From Pseudomonas oryzihabitans (GTDB taxonomy: Bacteria > Pseudomonadota > Gammaproteobacteria > Pseudomonadales > Pseudomonadaceae): a DNA stretch of 64,000 nucleotides. The notes below the pieces were generated by a model. That model searched no databases, had not been told where the DNA came from, and saw only the letters and a program-made list of their open reading frames with translations. The translations under genes were made by a program, and so were the position numbers. This document shows, one piece after another, positions 1 to 8,898 of this stretch (its first letter is position 1; each line of letters opens with the position of its first letter). The stretch spans positions 1,206,001 through 1,270,000 of the forward strand of contig NZ_CP017024.1 of NCBI RefSeq assembly GCF_014522265.1, written 5' to 3'.

Positions 1-305
1 ATCACGTAGCTGACGCCGGCACGCACATAGTGCTCGATGGTCTCCAGCGAGCGGATGCCGCCGCCGATCTGGATCGGCAGGCCGGGATAGCGCCTGGCGA
101 TGGCGGTGACCACCTCGCCATTGACCGGCTGGCCTTCGAAGGCGCCGTTGAGATCCACCAGGTGCAGCCGGCGGCAGCCGCCGTCGACCCACTGGGCGGC
201 CATGGCCACGGGATCGTCGGAGAACACGGTGGAATCTTCCATGCGCCCCTGGCGCAGGCGGACACAGGCACCGTCCTTGAGGTCGATGGCGGGGATGATC
301 AGCAT
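1..305 (-). CDS. hisA: HisA, phosphoribosylformimino-AICAR-P isomerase (5' part, cut by window edge)
   Basis: This is the N-terminal ~101 residues of the histidine-biosynthesis isomerase that converts ProFAR to PRFAR in the cytoplasm. The start [12 protein letters not shown] is the classic HisA/HisF beta-strand 1 with the catalytic Asp in AIDLK, followed by the first phosphate-binding region (QIGGGIRS). The rest of the (beta/alpha)8 barrel lies beyond base 1. It is the last gene visible of a minus-strand hisB-hisH-DUF2164-hisA run, in which hisF is normally next. The ATG at 305 is preferred because it begins the conserved strand directly. Confidence 0.95.
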   Translation of the reverse strand, partial: MLIIPAIDLKDGACVRLRQGRMEDSTVFSDDPVAMAAQWVDGGCRRLHLVDLNGAFEGQPVNGEVVTAIARRYPGLPIQIGGGIRSLETIEHYVRAGVSYV

Positions 306-336
306 GGCAATACCTTGGCTCGGGGGTGAGGGCGAT

Positions 337-594
337 CTAGGGCTTTTCCAGCGCCCAGATGTCGCTTTCCAGGCTGTCGACACGCTCCCTGAGCAGGGTC
401 TGCACGTCGGCAACCGCCTTGTTGTAGTACAGCGGCCCGCACTCGCGGGCGAAGAAATCCAGCAGTTCCTCGACTTCGAACCGTCCCAGGCGGACCTCGA
501 AGCGATCGTCCAGCAGGGTCTGCAAGGCCGTGACCAGGCGCTGGCTCTGCTCGGGCTCGAGCGTCACCAGCGGCGCGGGCGGCTTGCGCGCCAT
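337..594 (-). CDS. DUF2164 family small protein
   Basis: An 85-residue protein that I place in DUF2164 from its size, from the acidic, Leu-rich helical sequence with a central [13 protein letters not shown] motif, and from its location. Pseudomonads commonly carry a DUF2164 gene between hisH and hisA. It has no signal peptide or membrane segment and is probably cytosolic. Its ATG (594) shares a base with the hisH stop, so it is translationally coupled to hisH and co-expressed with histidine biosynthesis. A metabolic role is not established; the linkage is the only functional hint. Confidence 0.85.
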   Translation of the reverse strand: MARKPPAPLVTLEPEQSQRLVTALQTLLDDRFEVRLGRFEVEELLDFFARECGPLYYNKAVADVQTLLRERVDSLESDIWALEKP

Positions 595-1232
595 TACCAG
601 CGGCCGTCCCAGGCGAGGAAGTTGGCATAGAGCTGCAGACCGCAGTCGGCGCTCTTCTCGGGGTGGAACTGGGTGGCGAAGCGCGAGCCGTCGGCCAGCG
701 CCGCGGCGAAGTCCAGGCCGTAATGGCCGCGACCGACCACCTGGCGCGGATTGCCGGCCTCGACATAGAAGCTGTGCACGAAATAGAAGCGGGCGCGATC
801 AGGGATGCTGTGCCAGAGCGGATGGTCGAGCACATGGCTGACCTCGTTCCAGCCCATGTGCGGCACCTTGAGGGTCTCGCCCTCTTCCTGCATGCCGCCC
901 GGGAAGCGGCGCACGGCGCCGGGGAACAGGCCGATGCAGTCCACGCCGCCGTTCTCTTCGCTGCGCTGCATCAGCGCCTGCATGCCGACGCAGACGCCGA
1001 GGAAGGGCCGGTCCTGGCTGACTTCGCGCACCAGTTCATCGATGCCCTGCCGGCGGATCTCGGCCATGCAGTCGCGGATGGCGCCGACGCCGGGCAGCAC
1101 GATGCGGTCCGCCTCGCGGATCACCGCGGGATCGCCGGTCACCAGCACCTGGTGGCTACCGGCGTGCTCCAGGGCCTTGGCCACGGAGTGCAGGTTGCCC
1201 ATGCCATAGTCGATGACGGCTACCGTCTGCAT
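594..1232 (-). CDS. hisH: HisH, imidazole glycerol phosphate synthase glutaminase subunit
   Basis: This is the glutamine amidotransferase subunit that supplies ammonia to HisF to make IGP and AICAR. The 212-residue length is normal. The class-I GATase features are visible: oxyanion strand PGVGA, nucleophile Cys in GVCVGMQ, and the His/Glu pair in QFHPEKS near the C-terminus. The frame extends upstream to a GTG at 1241, but I chose the ATG at 1232 because it gives the family start [13 protein letters not shown] and a TGATG coupling with the hisB stop. Confidence 0.96.
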   Translation of the reverse strand: MQTVAVIDYGMGNLHSVAKALEHAGSHQVLVTGDPAVIREADRIVLPGVGAIRDCMAEIRRQGIDELVREVSQDRPFLGVCVGMQALMQRSEENGGVDCIGLFPGAVRRFPGGMQEEGETLKVPHMGWNEVSHVLDHPLWHSIPDRARFYFVHSFYVEAGNPRQVVGRGHYGLDFAAALADGSRFATQFHPEKSADCGLQLYANFLAWDGRW

Positions 1233-1825
1233 CACAGGCACCCCTTGGTGGAGGGCATGACACCGGCCATGCGCGGATCTTCGCTGAGGGCCATGCGCAG
1301 GGCGCGGCCAAAGGCCTTGAACACCGTCTCGATCTGGTGGTGGCTGTTGACGCCGCGCAGGTTGTCGACGTGCAGGGTCACCTGGGCGTGATTGGTGAAG
1401 CCCTGGAAGAATTCGAGGAACAGGTCGACGTCCATGCGCCCCACGGTGGCGCGGGTGAAGGGCACGTTCCAGTGCAGCCCGGGTCGGCCGGAGAAGTCGA
1501 TGACCACCCGCGACAGGGCCTCGTCCAGGGGCACATAGGCATGGCCGTAGCGCTGGATGCCCTTCTTGTCGCCGACGGCCTTGGCGAAGGCCTGGCCGAG
1601 GGTGATGCCGATGTCTTCAACCGTGTGATGGTCGTCGATGTGCAGGTCGCCGCGGCAGTGGATATCGAGGTCGATCAGCCCATGGCGGGCGATCTGGTCG
1701 AGCATGTGCTCGAGGAAGGGGACCCCGGTGTCGAAGCGCGCTGCGCCCGTGCCGTCCAGATCCAGGGATACCTTGACCTGGGTTTCCAGGGTGTTGCGCT
1801 CGACGGTTGCCTTGCGTTCGGCCAT
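1232..1825 (-). CDS. hisB: HisB, imidazoleglycerol-phosphate dehydratase
   Basis: A monofunctional IGP dehydratase of 197 residues, converting IGP to imidazole acetol phosphate. It has the two pseudo-repeated metal-binding motifs, HHTVEDIGI in the N-terminal half and SHHQIE near the C-terminus, plus [11 protein letters not shown]. It lacks the N-terminal phosphatase domain of the enterobacterial bifunctional HisB, as expected for Pseudomonas. It is the first gene of the visible his group and has its own promoter-like TATAAT upstream. Its stop overlaps the hisH start. Confidence 0.97.
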   Translation of the reverse strand: MAERKATVERNTLETQVKVSLDLDGTGAARFDTGVPFLEHMLDQIARHGLIDLDIHCRGDLHIDDHHTVEDIGITLGQAFAKAVGDKKGIQRYGHAYVPLDEALSRVVIDFSGRPGLHWNVPFTRATVGRMDVDLFLEFFQGFTNHAQVTLHVDNLRGVNSHHQIETVFKAFGRALRMALSEDPRMAGVMPSTKGCL

Positions 1826-1863
1826 AGCCTGCTCCGCGAAAATCGGTGGGCGAAAGGGCCGAT

Positions 1864-1892
1864 ATTATAGGGGCGCGGGGGCTGGATCGAAA
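1864..1892 (-). promoter_or_regulatory. Putative sigma-70 promoter of hisB
   Basis: On the minus strand a perfect TATAAT -10 box lies at 1869-1864, about 40 bases before the hisB ATG. With a 17-base spacer the -35 position reads TTTCGA, which is weak. The first transcribed bases fall in a C-rich stretch (CCACCG). Only the -10 box is convincing. Confidence 0.5.
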
Positions 1893-1893
1893 G

Positions 1894-1920
1894 CGCGGCG
1901 GGACGAGGCGTCCCGCCGCG
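1894..1920 (-). terminator. GC-rich perfect hairpin downstream of the MFS gene
   Basis: A 12-bp perfect stem (CGCGGCGGGACG and its complement) with a 3-base loop, about 50 bases after the MFS stop and between two co-oriented genes. The minus-strand continuation is only CTTTC rather than a full U-tract, so it may be a weak intrinsic terminator or simply a palindrome separating the transporter from hisB. Confidence 0.45.
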
Positions 1921-1972
1921 AGGGGCGCCCGCCTGGGGACGCCGCCCGGTTACCGTCCGGTTCGGCTGCGAC

Positions 1973-3636
1973 TCAGCTGAACAGGGCGGCGGTCTTTTGC
2001 AGGGTGATCCAGATGCCCCAGGCCAGCGGGATGCCCACGGCCAGCCAGGCGGCGATGGCCAGCGGCTTGGTCTTGGGATCGGCGCTCCACTCCAGCACCT
2101 GGGCGCTGCCGGCGTTGCTGTCATGGCCATTGGCGCGCTCGACGGCGAGTTCGGCCTCGGTCATGAAGTGCTTGTCGGCGACCGGACGCACCAGCAGGTT
2201 GCAGATGAAGCCCAGCACCAGCAGACCGGCCAGGATGTACAGGGTGATGTCGTACACCTGGGCGCGGGGATGCCCATACTCAGCTGGTACTCGCGCAGGT
2301 AGTTGACCAGCACCGGACCGAAGACGCCGGCGGCAGCCCAGGCGGTGAGCAGGCGACCGTGAATGGCACCGACCATCTGGGTACCGAACAGGTCGGCGAG
2401 GTAGGCCGGCACGGTGGCGAAACCGCCGCCGTACATGGACAGGATCAGGCAGAAGGCGAAGACGAACAGCGCCACGCTGCCCAGGTGACCGGTCCAGGGC
2501 ACGATGGCATAGAGCACGAAGCCCAGGGTGAAGAAGACGAAATAGGTCATCTTGCGGCCGATGTAATCGGAGAAGGATGCCCAGAAGAAGCGACCGCCGA
2601 TGTTGAACAGGCTCAGCAGGCCGGTGAAGCCGGCGGCGATGGCGGCGATCTGCTTAAGCTGATCGGCGCTGAGTTCACCGTAGGCCAGGCCATTGCCCAG
2701 CAGACGGCCACCGAAGACTTCCTGCAGCAGCGGCGAGGCCATGCCGATGATGCCGATGCCGGCGGTCACGTTCAGGCAGAGCACGGCCCAGACCAGCCAG
2801 AATTGCGGGATGCCCCAGATCTTGCTCACGTGGACGTGGCGATTGGTGATCATGTTGCTGCCGGCCTTCTTGGTGGACGGCGTCCAGCCCGCGGGCTTCC
2901 AGCCGGTCGGCGGTACGCGGTAGCCCAGGGCACCGCTCAGCATGAACACGAAGTAGATCACCGCCATGACCAGGAAGGTCTGCCAGACACCGATTTCGGT
3001 GGCCGACGCGAAGTGACGCATCAGGGCGTCGGCCAGGGGTGCACCCACCATGGCGCCGCCACCGAAGCCCATGATGGCCATGCCGGTCGCCATGCCGCGC
3101 TTGTCCGGGAACCACTTGATCAGGGTCGACACTGGCGAGATGTAGCCAAGGCCCAGACCGATACCGCCGATCACGCCCGAACCCAGCCACAGCATCCAGA
3201 TCTGGTGGGTATAGATGCCCAGCGCGGAGATCAGCAGACCACCGCACCAGCACAGGGCCGAGACGACCCCGGCCTTGCGCGGACCGGCGTGTTCCAGCCA
3301 GCCACCGAACAGGGCGGCCGAGCAGCCGAGGAAGATGAAGAACAGGGTATAGATCCAGCCGAGCTGGGAGATCTTCCAGTCACAGGTGGCACTGAAGATC
3401 TGCTCGAAGAAGCCCATTTCCACCGGGCAGGCCACGGCGGCGGTGATGCCGATTGCCTTGGACAGCGGCAGCCAGAAGACCGAGAAGCCGTAGGCCATGC
3501 CGATGCACAGGTGGATGGCCAGGGCGGCCGGCGGGACCAGCCAGCGGTTGAAACCGGGCCGGGCGACGATGCGCTCCTTGGAAAGGAAAGCCGGACGTGC
3601 CGAAGCGACACCGCCAGCAGTGAGAGTAGTGCTCAT
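1973..3636 (-). pseudogene. OFA-family (oxalate/formate antiporter-like) MFS transporter, interrupted by a -1 frameshift
   Basis: A 12-helix major facilitator whose N-terminal part (start 3636, FNRWLVPPAALAIHLCIGMAY) matches the OFA family, which exchanges small carboxylates. The reading frame is broken. From 3636 it reads well to REYQLSMGIP, then becomes a Cys/Ser/Thr-rich nonsense tail ending at 2161. The true C-terminus (VYDITLYILAGLLVLGF, residues VRPVADKHF, ending AALFS) continues in another frame from about 2262 to the stop at 1973. Adding one base in the G4 run at 2266-2269 restores a ~553-residue protein with Pseudomonas-typical length. Either a real mutation or a sequencing undercall; I favour the latter because four other genes show the same error type. 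The C-terminal piece alone would look like a 94-residue 'small subunit'. Confidence 0.85.
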
Positions 3637-3931
3637 GGGTTCAGCCCTTTTCTAGTGTATTGCGTCCAGGCCGGTGGACATTCCCTGCACGCTTCCCCGT
3701 AAACGAGTCAAAGAAACGGCGCCAACCGACCAGAGGTGCGCGACATTAAAGCGCACCCTAGCCAACTGCCAGCCCTGCTCATTTGCCAGGGTACGGGCGG
3801 CATCAGCCATCCGACGAAACGGGCGAGTACCACGGCTGTCACAGCGCCGACACCTCGATGTCATCGGGCGCGACCGAGCCCCTATACTGGCCAGTCGCGC
3901 CATCGCCCGTCGGAACAGGAATTTCCTCGTC

Positions 3932-6151
3932 ATGAAAGCTTTCGCCAAAGTGCTGGGTATCGTCCTCGTCGGCCTGCTGCTCCTGCTGGTCGCCGTAGGC
4001 TTCGCCCTCACCCACCTGGTCGATCCCAACGACTACAAGGACGAGATCCGCCAGCTGGCGCGCGACAAGGCCAACGTCGACCTGCAGCTCAAGGGGGATA
4101 TCGGCTGGAGTCTGTTCCCCTGGCTGGGCGTCGAACTGCACGATGCCACCCTGGCCAGCGCCGCCACCCCCGATCGACAGCTGGCGCAGGTGCAGCGACT
4201 GATCCTCTCGGTCCGCCTGCTGCCGCTGCTGCTGCGCCGCGACCTGGAGATGAGCGACATCAAGATCGACGGTCTGGACCTCACCGCCAGCCGCGATGAC
4301 CAGGGTCGCACCAACTGGGCCGAGATCGGCCGCCCGGCGCCCAAGGCGGACCCGGGCGCCGCGCCGGCTGATACCGCCACGGGTACCTCGGGCGAGTCGA
4401 CCACGGGACGCCAGCCGCTCAAGCTCAATGTCGAGAGCCTGACCGTGCGCAATTCCCGGGTCGAATACAGCGATGCCCGCAACGGCGCCCGCTATGCCTT
4501 CGAGGGTATCGACCTGGAGACCGGGGCCATCTACGCCGGCACGCCCATTCCCATCAAGCTGGCCGGCACCGCCAGCACCACCCAGCCGCCGGTCAACGCC
4601 ACCGTGCTGCTCAATGGCAAATTCCGCTTCGATCCGGCCAGCCAGCAGTACGCCCTGGATGATCTCCAGCTGACCGGCGACGCCAGTGGCGAGCCCTTCA
4701 ACGGCAAGCTGGTCAACTATTCCGCCAGCGGCCAGTTGGCCGTCGACCGCCGCGCCCAGACCGCCGAGTGGACCAGCCTCAAGCTCACCGCCAACGACCT
4801 CAAGGCCCTCGGTGATCTCAAGCTGACCGGCCTGGAGAGCGATCCGCAGCTGGCCGGGCGTGTCTCCATCGCCCGCCTGGACTTGCGCGCCTTCCTCGAC
4901 AGTATCGGCGTCGAATTGCCGGCCATGGCCGATACCAAGACCCTGCAGCGCTTCGAGATGAATGCCCAGGTGCAGGCCAGCCGCAACGCCCTGGCGCTGG
5001 ACGACTTCAACTTCCAGCTGGACGACAGCACCCTCAAGGGCCGCGTCGCCATCGCCGACATCGCCCGCCGCGCCTTGCGCATCCAGCTCAGCGGCGATCG
5101 CCTGGACCTGGATCGCTACCTGCCGGCCAAGGCCGCCGCGGCACGCCAGGCCAATGGCGCGCGCCAGGAAGAGGTCGCCCAGGTCGACGCCATCGCCGCC
5201 CAGGGCAACTCGCCGCTGCCCGAGGCGCCGACCCAGCACGCCTGGAGTCAGGAAACCCTGCTGCCGGTGGAGCGCCTGCGCAGCCTGGACGCCGAGGTCG
5301 ACCTCGGCCTGCAGCACCTGACCCTCAATCGCCTGCCCTTCGAGGGCGCCAGCCTCAAGGCCAGGGCCGCTGACGGCCAACTGCAGCTCAGCGCCCTGGA
5401 AGGCGAGCTGTTCGGTGGTCGCTTCGAAGCCAACGGCGCCCTCGACGTGCGCGGCGCCCAGCCGCAACTGATCGCCCGCGAGCGCATCAAGGGCGTACCG
5501 GTGGAGCGCATCCTCCAGGCCCAGGGCCAGAAGCCGCCGGTGGAAGGCCAGCTCGATCTGGACGCCGACCTGCGCAGCTCGGGCGCCAGCCAGCGCACCC
5601 TGATCGACAACCTGGGCGGTACCGCGCGCTTCGCCCTGCGCAACGGCCAGCTGATCGACGCCAATGTCGAAAGCCAGCTGTGCCAGGGCATCGCCCTGCT
5701 CAACCGCAAGCCGCTGGAGCTGCCCCATGCCGGCCAGAACACCCCCTTCCGCCAGTTGAGCGGCAGCCTCAGCATCGTCAACGGCGTGGCCCGCAACCAG
5801 GACCTCAGCGTCAGCGTGCCCGGCCTTGCGGTGAAGGGCGCGGGCGACATCGACCTGCGTACCCTCGGCCTGGACTACCGGCTGGGCATCACCGTGCAGG
5901 GCGACACCAACGCCGCTTCCGACCCTGGCTGCCAGGTCGGCGAGCGCTATGCGGATATCGAGTGGCCCCTGCAGTGCCGCGGCCCCCTGGAGCTGGGCGC
6001 CAAGGCCTGCCGCCTGGATCGCGAGGCCATGGGCCAGATCGTCGCCCGCGCCGCCGGCAATCGTCTGAACGAAAAAATCGAAGAGAAGCTCGGTGATAAG
6101 ATCAGCCCCGACATCCAGAATGCCATCCGAGGGCTGCTGCAACGTCGATGA
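3932..6151 (+). CDS. asmA: AsmA family protein
   Basis: A 739-residue envelope protein of the AsmA family (bridge-like proteins linked to outer-membrane assembly and lipid transport between membranes). It has one N-terminal membrane anchor (residues ~4-27, KVLGIVLVGLLLLLVAVGFAL), then a large periplasmic region with the AsmA N-terminal signature (HLVDPNDYKDEIRQ) and the conserved C-terminal AsmA-2 part near YADIEWPLQC. The frame is open back to 3674, but the ATG at 3932 starts the anchor and is the natural start. It overlaps mutY by four bases (ATGA), so asmA, mutY and yggX form one transcription unit. Confidence 0.92.
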   Translation: MKAFAKVLGIVLVGLLLLLVAVGFALTHLVDPNDYKDEIRQLARDKANVDLQLKGDIGWSLFPWLGVELHDATLASAATPDRQLAQVQRLILSVRLLPLLLRRDLEMSDIKIDGLDLTASRDDQGRTNWAEIGRPAPKADPGAAPADTATGTSGESTTGRQPLKLNVESLTVRNSRVEYSDARNGARYAFEGIDLETGAIYAGTPIPIKLAGTASTTQPPVNATVLLNGKFRFDPASQQYALDDLQLTGDASGEPFNGKLVNYSASGQLAVDRRAQTAEWTSLKLTANDLKALGDLKLTGLESDPQLAGRVSIARLDLRAFLDSIGVELPAMADTKTLQRFEMNAQVQASRNALALDDFNFQLDDSTLKGRVAIADIARRALRIQLSGDRLDLDRYLPAKAAAARQANGARQEEVAQVDAIAAQGNSPLPEAPTQHAWSQETLLPVERLRSLDAEVDLGLQHLTLNRLPFEGASLKARAADGQLQLSALEGELFGGRFEANGALDVRGAQPQLIARERIKGVPVERILQAQGQKPPVEGQLDLDADLRSSGASQRTLIDNLGGTARFALRNGQLIDANVESQLCQGIALLNRKPLELPHAGQNTPFRQLSGSLSIVNGVARNQDLSVSVPGLAVKGAGDIDLRTLGLDYRLGITVQGDTNAASDPGCQVGERYADIEWPLQCRGPLELGAKACRLDREAMGQIVARAAGNRLNEKIEEKLGDKISPDIQNAIRGLLQRR

Positions 6152-7212
6152 CTGATGACGACTTTGGTACCGCCGTGCTGGCCTGGTATGACCTGCACGG
6201 TCGCAAGGACCTGCCCTGGCAACAGGGCGTGACGCCCTATCGCGTCTGGGTCTCGGAGATCATGCTCCAGCAGACCCAGGTCGCCACCGTCCTGGGTTAT
6301 TTCGATCGCTTCATGCAGGCGCTCCCTACCGTCGAGGCGCTGGCCGCGGCTGCGGAAGACGAGGTCCTGCACCTCTGGACCGGCCTCGGCTACTACAGCC
6401 GCGCGCGCAACCTGCACAAGGCCGCCAAGACCGTGGTGGAGCGTCATGGCGGCGAATTCCCCCGCAGCGTCGAAGCCCTGGCCGAATTGCCCGGCATCGG
6501 CCGCTCCACCGCCGGCGCCATCGCCAGTCTGAGCATGGACATCCGCGCCCCGATCCTCGACGGCAACGTCAAACGCGTCCTGGCCCGCTACACCGCCACC
6601 GCCGGCTATCCCGGCGAACCCGCCGTGGCCCGCCGCCTATGGGAAGTGGCCGATCGCCTGATGCCCCACGAGCGGGTCGGCCCCTACACCCAGGCGATGA
6701 TGGACCTGGGCGCCACCCTCTGCACCCGCGGCAAGCCCAGCTGCCTGCTGTGTCCGGTCAAGCCGGGCTGCCGCGCCCATCTGCAGGGCCAGGAAACCGC
6801 CTTTCCCACGCCCAAGCCGCGCAAGACCCTGCCACAACGACAGACGCTGATGCCGCTGTTCGTCAACGACGCCAATGCCGTACTCCTGCAGCGTCGCCCC
6901 TCGACCGGTCTCTGGGGCGGTCTCTGGGGGCCGCCGGAAGTGGCCGATGCGGCCGAGCTCGAAGCCCTCGCCGAACGCCAGGGCCTGGTCATCGACGAAC
7001 GTCAGGCGCTGCCCGGCCTGGTGCACACCTTCAGCCACTTCCAGCTGGCCATCGAACCCTGGCTGGTACAGGTGGACCACCGCCAGCACCGCGTGGCCGA
7101 GGGCGACTGGCTTTGGTATAACCTCGCCTCCCCGCCGCGCCTGGGCCTTGCCGCCCCGGTGCAGAAACTGCTCAAGCGCGCCGAGCAGGCGCTCAAAGGA
7201 GAACCCGCATGA
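6148..7212 (+). CDS. mutY: MutY, A/G-specific adenine glycosylase
   Basis: Removes adenine mispaired with 8-oxoguanine or guanine in base-excision repair. The 354-residue protein has the catalytic Glu37 in SEIMLQQTQ, the helix-hairpin-helix [10 protein letters not shown], the catalytic Asp in [12 protein letters not shown], and the four-cysteine [4Fe-4S] loop (C-x6-C-x2-C-x5-C, in [17 protein letters not shown]). The C-terminal NUDIX-like 8-oxoG recognition domain follows from about residue 225 ([10 protein letters not shown]). It overlaps asmA upstream and yggX downstream by ATGA. Pairing with yggX is widespread and makes sense because both deal with oxidative or iron damage. Confidence 0.98.
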   Translation: MTDDDFGTAVLAWYDLHGRKDLPWQQGVTPYRVWVSEIMLQQTQVATVLGYFDRFMQALPTVEALAAAAEDEVLHLWTGLGYYSRARNLHKAAKTVVERHGGEFPRSVEALAELPGIGRSTAGAIASLSMDIRAPILDGNVKRVLARYTATAGYPGEPAVARRLWEVADRLMPHERVGPYTQAMMDLGATLCTRGKPSCLLCPVKPGCRAHLQGQETAFPTPKPRKTLPQRQTLMPLFVNDANAVLLQRRPSTGLWGGLWGPPEVADAAELEALAERQGLVIDERQALPGLVHTFSHFQLAIEPWLVQVDHRQHRVAEGDWLWYNLASPPRLGLAAPVQKLLKRAEQALKGEPA

Positions 7213-7481
7213 CCCGCACCGTGATGTGCCGCAAGCACAAGCAGGAGCTGCCCGCCCTCGATCGCCCGCCCTATCCCGGCGCCAAGGGCGAAGACATCTA
7301 TCAGCACGTCTCCAAGCAGGCCTGGGAAGAGTGGCAGAAGCACCAGACCATGCTCATCAACGAGCGCCGGCTGAACATGATGAACGCCGAGGATCGCAAG
7401 TTCCTGCAGGCCGAGATGGACAAGTTCCTGTCCGGTGAAGACTACGCCCAGGCCGAGGGTTACGTACCTCCCAGCGCCTGA
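7209..7481 (+). CDS. yggX: YggX, probable Fe(2+)-trafficking protein
   Basis: A 90-residue cytosolic protein associated with protection of labile Fe-S clusters and iron handling. It has the family start [15 protein letters not shown] with the conserved Cys7, followed by [17 protein letters not shown] and [12 protein letters not shown]. It is coupled to mutY, itself an Fe-S enzyme, by an ATGA overlap. Followed by an AT-rich hairpin that may end the operon. Confidence 0.97.
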   Translation: MTRTVMCRKHKQELPALDRPPYPGAKGEDIYQHVSKQAWEEWQKHQTMLINERRLNMMNAEDRKFLQAEMDKFLSGEDYAQAEGYVPPSA

Positions 7482-7495
7482 GTCGACGGCTAAGC

Positions 7496-7523
7496 GCCCG
7501 AAAAATCTAAATATTTTTTGGGC
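7496..7523 (+). terminator. AT-rich hairpin after yggX
   Basis: Inverted repeat GCCCGAAAAAT / ATTTTTTGGGC with a 6-base loop, 15 bases after the yggX stop. The U-run lies in the 3' arm rather than after it, which is unusual for an intrinsic terminator. It sits just before the tRNA promoter and probably insulates it from the asmA-mutY-yggX transcript. Confidence 0.5.
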
Positions 7524-7529
7524 TCACTG

Positions 7530-7558
7530 TTGACACAAGGTCGAGAAACGCTTTTAAT
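7530..7558 (+). promoter_or_regulatory. Promoter of tRNA-Phe
   Basis: Consensus TTGACA (7530-7535), 17-base spacer, TTTAAT (7553-7558), then the G/C-rich GCGCCCC before the tRNA. A GC-rich discriminator is typical of stable-RNA promoters under stringent control. Confidence 0.75.
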
Positions 7559-7568
7559 GCGCCCCGTT

Positions 7569-7644
7569 GCCCAGGTAGCTCAGTTGGTAGAGCAGGGGAT
7601 TGAAAATCCCCGTGTCGGCGGTTCGATTCCGTCCCTGGGCACCA
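7569..7644 (+). tRNA. tRNA-Phe (GAA)
   Basis: A 76-base cloverleaf with acceptor stem GCCCAGG / CCTGGGC, D arm GCTC...GAGC, anticodon stem GGGGA / TCCCC around loop TTGAAAA (anticodon GAA at 7602-7604), T arm containing GTTCGATTCC, and an encoded CCA end. It is a single gene, not part of a cluster, with its own promoter and terminator. Confidence 0.98.
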
Positions 7645-7683
7645 AGACAAGCTTCCGGATCCTGCGGGATCTGGAAATCAGAG

Positions 7684-7709
7684 AAACCGGCCTAGCGCCG
7701 GTTTTTTTG
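7684..7709 (+). terminator. Intrinsic terminator after tRNA-Phe
   Basis: Stem ACCGGC/GCCGGT around a short loop followed by seven T residues, 40 bases after the tRNA CCA end. A textbook rho-independent terminator. Confidence 0.85.
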
Positions 7710-7828
7710 TGCCTGCGATTCTTACCCGCTCGCATCCAAAGGCCGAGCGCGCCCTTCACCTGCCGCTCAGGACGCCTTTGCAGTGACCCGAGCCGTTGGT
7801 GCCTGGCCGGAAGAGTCCGAGTGTCGCT

Positions 7829-8167
7829 TCAGGTGGGTGCTGGAGCCCCGTCCACCGCACCGAGATGGATCGCCAGCCACACCGTAGCGATCGCGGGATC
7901 GGTGTAGGTCACCCAGTGCTCGGTATCAGCCGGGATAAACAACGTACTGCCCGGTTCGAGCACCACCTCCCGCCCCTCCAAGGCGATCCGTGCAGCGCCC
8001 TTCAGCAGCAGCACCCATTCCTCATGGGCCTGCCGCCAGGGCGCCTCCGCCGGCGTCGTCTGGCCCTGGGAGACGATCCGCTCGATGCGGCAGCCAGGTC
8101 GCTCCAGCAGGGAGGTGAACACCTCCGCCGCGGAGGCATCGGGCAGGTCGCGAAACAGATTGAGCAT
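7829..8167 (-). CDS. Cupin domain protein
   Basis: A 112-residue single-domain cupin. The beta-barrel motifs are recognisable: HEEWVLLLKGAARI matches cupin motif 1 with a reduced set of metal ligands, and PGSTLFIPADTEHWV matches motif 2. Proteins of this type bind a metal or small ligand, and a specific reaction cannot be named from sequence. Monocistronic, convergent with the tRNA-Phe unit. The ATG at 8167 gives a complete cupin fold without extra residues. Confidence 0.85.
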   Translation of the reverse strand: MLNLFRDLPDASAAEVFTSLLERPGCRIERIVSQGQTTPAEAPWRQAHEEWVLLLKGAARIALEGREVVLEPGSTLFIPADTEHWVTYTDPAIATVWLAIHLGAVDGAPAPT

Positions 8168-8474
8168 GAAGTTTTCTCGCTGGGCCTCGCGCCAGGGCGC
8201 GCTAAGGTCGTCCAGACTGCGCCGGTCCGATCAGACGCTCAAGTCTCGCAGGGATCTGCGTCCCCCAGGAGTCGCCATCGTGGCCTCAGGTGCTCTGCCA
8301 TTTGCGGTAAAGAGTGCGATCCGCCCGACCTTTTCACGAGGTCGTCCCCCGGCGGTAGAGGATTTCGGCGATGATCGAGCGCAGAAGTGGCAGCCTGTTC
8401 AGGACGCCGCTCGACCTTGGCTGGCCATCGGGCGCAGCCAGACCTCGCATAAGGCGCACGGAGGCGCTCACTGC
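8168..8474. other. Non-coding stretch between the cupin and a small membrane protein
   Basis: About 307 bases between divergent genes. The frames across it are only extensions of the gene at 8475 or antisense shadows. It should hold two divergent promoters, but I see no strong -35/-10 pair or operator. A GGAGG ribosome-binding site (8460-8464) lies at the right end. Confidence 0.4.
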
Positions 8475-8687
8475 ATGCCCATCCCCTCGATTCCCCTTGT
8501 CGCTCCCACCCTGCCCGGCGTTCTCGCTCAGGAAGCCGTCGCTCAGCCCGGTCCGCTTGCCGTCGAGCCCACCGCACCCTTCTGGCTCAGACTCCTGAAC
8601 GGCGTCAGCCTCTGGCTGAACCGGTTGTTTCTCGGCCTGGTCATGGCGCTCATCGGTTTTACCTTATGGCACTGGTGGCAGGGATGA
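8475..8687 (+). CDS. Small membrane protein (70 aa), unknown function
   Basis: Encodes 70 residues: a Pro/Val/Ala-rich N-terminal half (to ~40) and one C-terminal membrane helix (LFLGLVMALIGFTLWHW). I do not recognise the family. The frame is open far upstream to 8085, but the ATG at 8475 is preferred because GGAGG lies 10 bases before it and the upstream part is Arg/Ser-rich noise. The stop overlaps the ATG of the next small protein (ATGA), so the two are translationally coupled. Probably single-span, with a soluble N-terminus. Confidence 0.6.
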   Translation: MPIPSIPLVAPTLPGVLAQEAVAQPGPLAVEPTAPFWLRLLNGVSLWLNRLFLGLVMALIGFTLWHWWQG

Positions 8688-8794
8688 AGCGGCGTCTGGA
8701 TCAGCTGGAGCTGACCATCCTGATGTGCGGCATCGGTCTCTTGGCCATGGCACTCATCGTCGCCGTGGGCATGCAGGGCCTGGACTGGGCCTGA
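8684..8794 (+). CDS. Very small membrane protein (36 aa), coupled to the previous gene
   Basis: A 36-residue ORF, MKRRLDQLELTILMCGIG..., with a charged N-terminus and one hydrophobic helix (residues ~10-31). Its ATG overlaps the upstream stop (ATGA). That arrangement, with two single-span peptides in a row, argues for a real gene pair rather than chance. Function unknown. Possible roles are small-subunit or regulator partners of a larger membrane complex, but no partner is adjacent. Confidence 0.55.
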   Translation: MKRRLDQLELTILMCGIGLLAMALIVAVGMQGLDWA

Positions 8795-8898
8795 GCCGGC
8801 GGGGCGGCCTTACCGGACCTTTACCTGGCCTGACGTCCGCTGACCGCCAAAGGTGTTTCATGGTGACGCGGCCTATCGAGCGCCGCGAGGAGAGCACC

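Noticed and set aside
2359-3702. Long plus-strand ORF opposite the MFS gene
   Set aside because: Antisense shadow; Gly/Glu/His-rich with no motifs, whereas the minus strand has clear MFS helices.
3839-6142. 767-codon minus-strand ORF opposite asmA
   Set aside because: Shadow; AsmA on the plus strand has an anchor, length and C-terminal motifs of the family.
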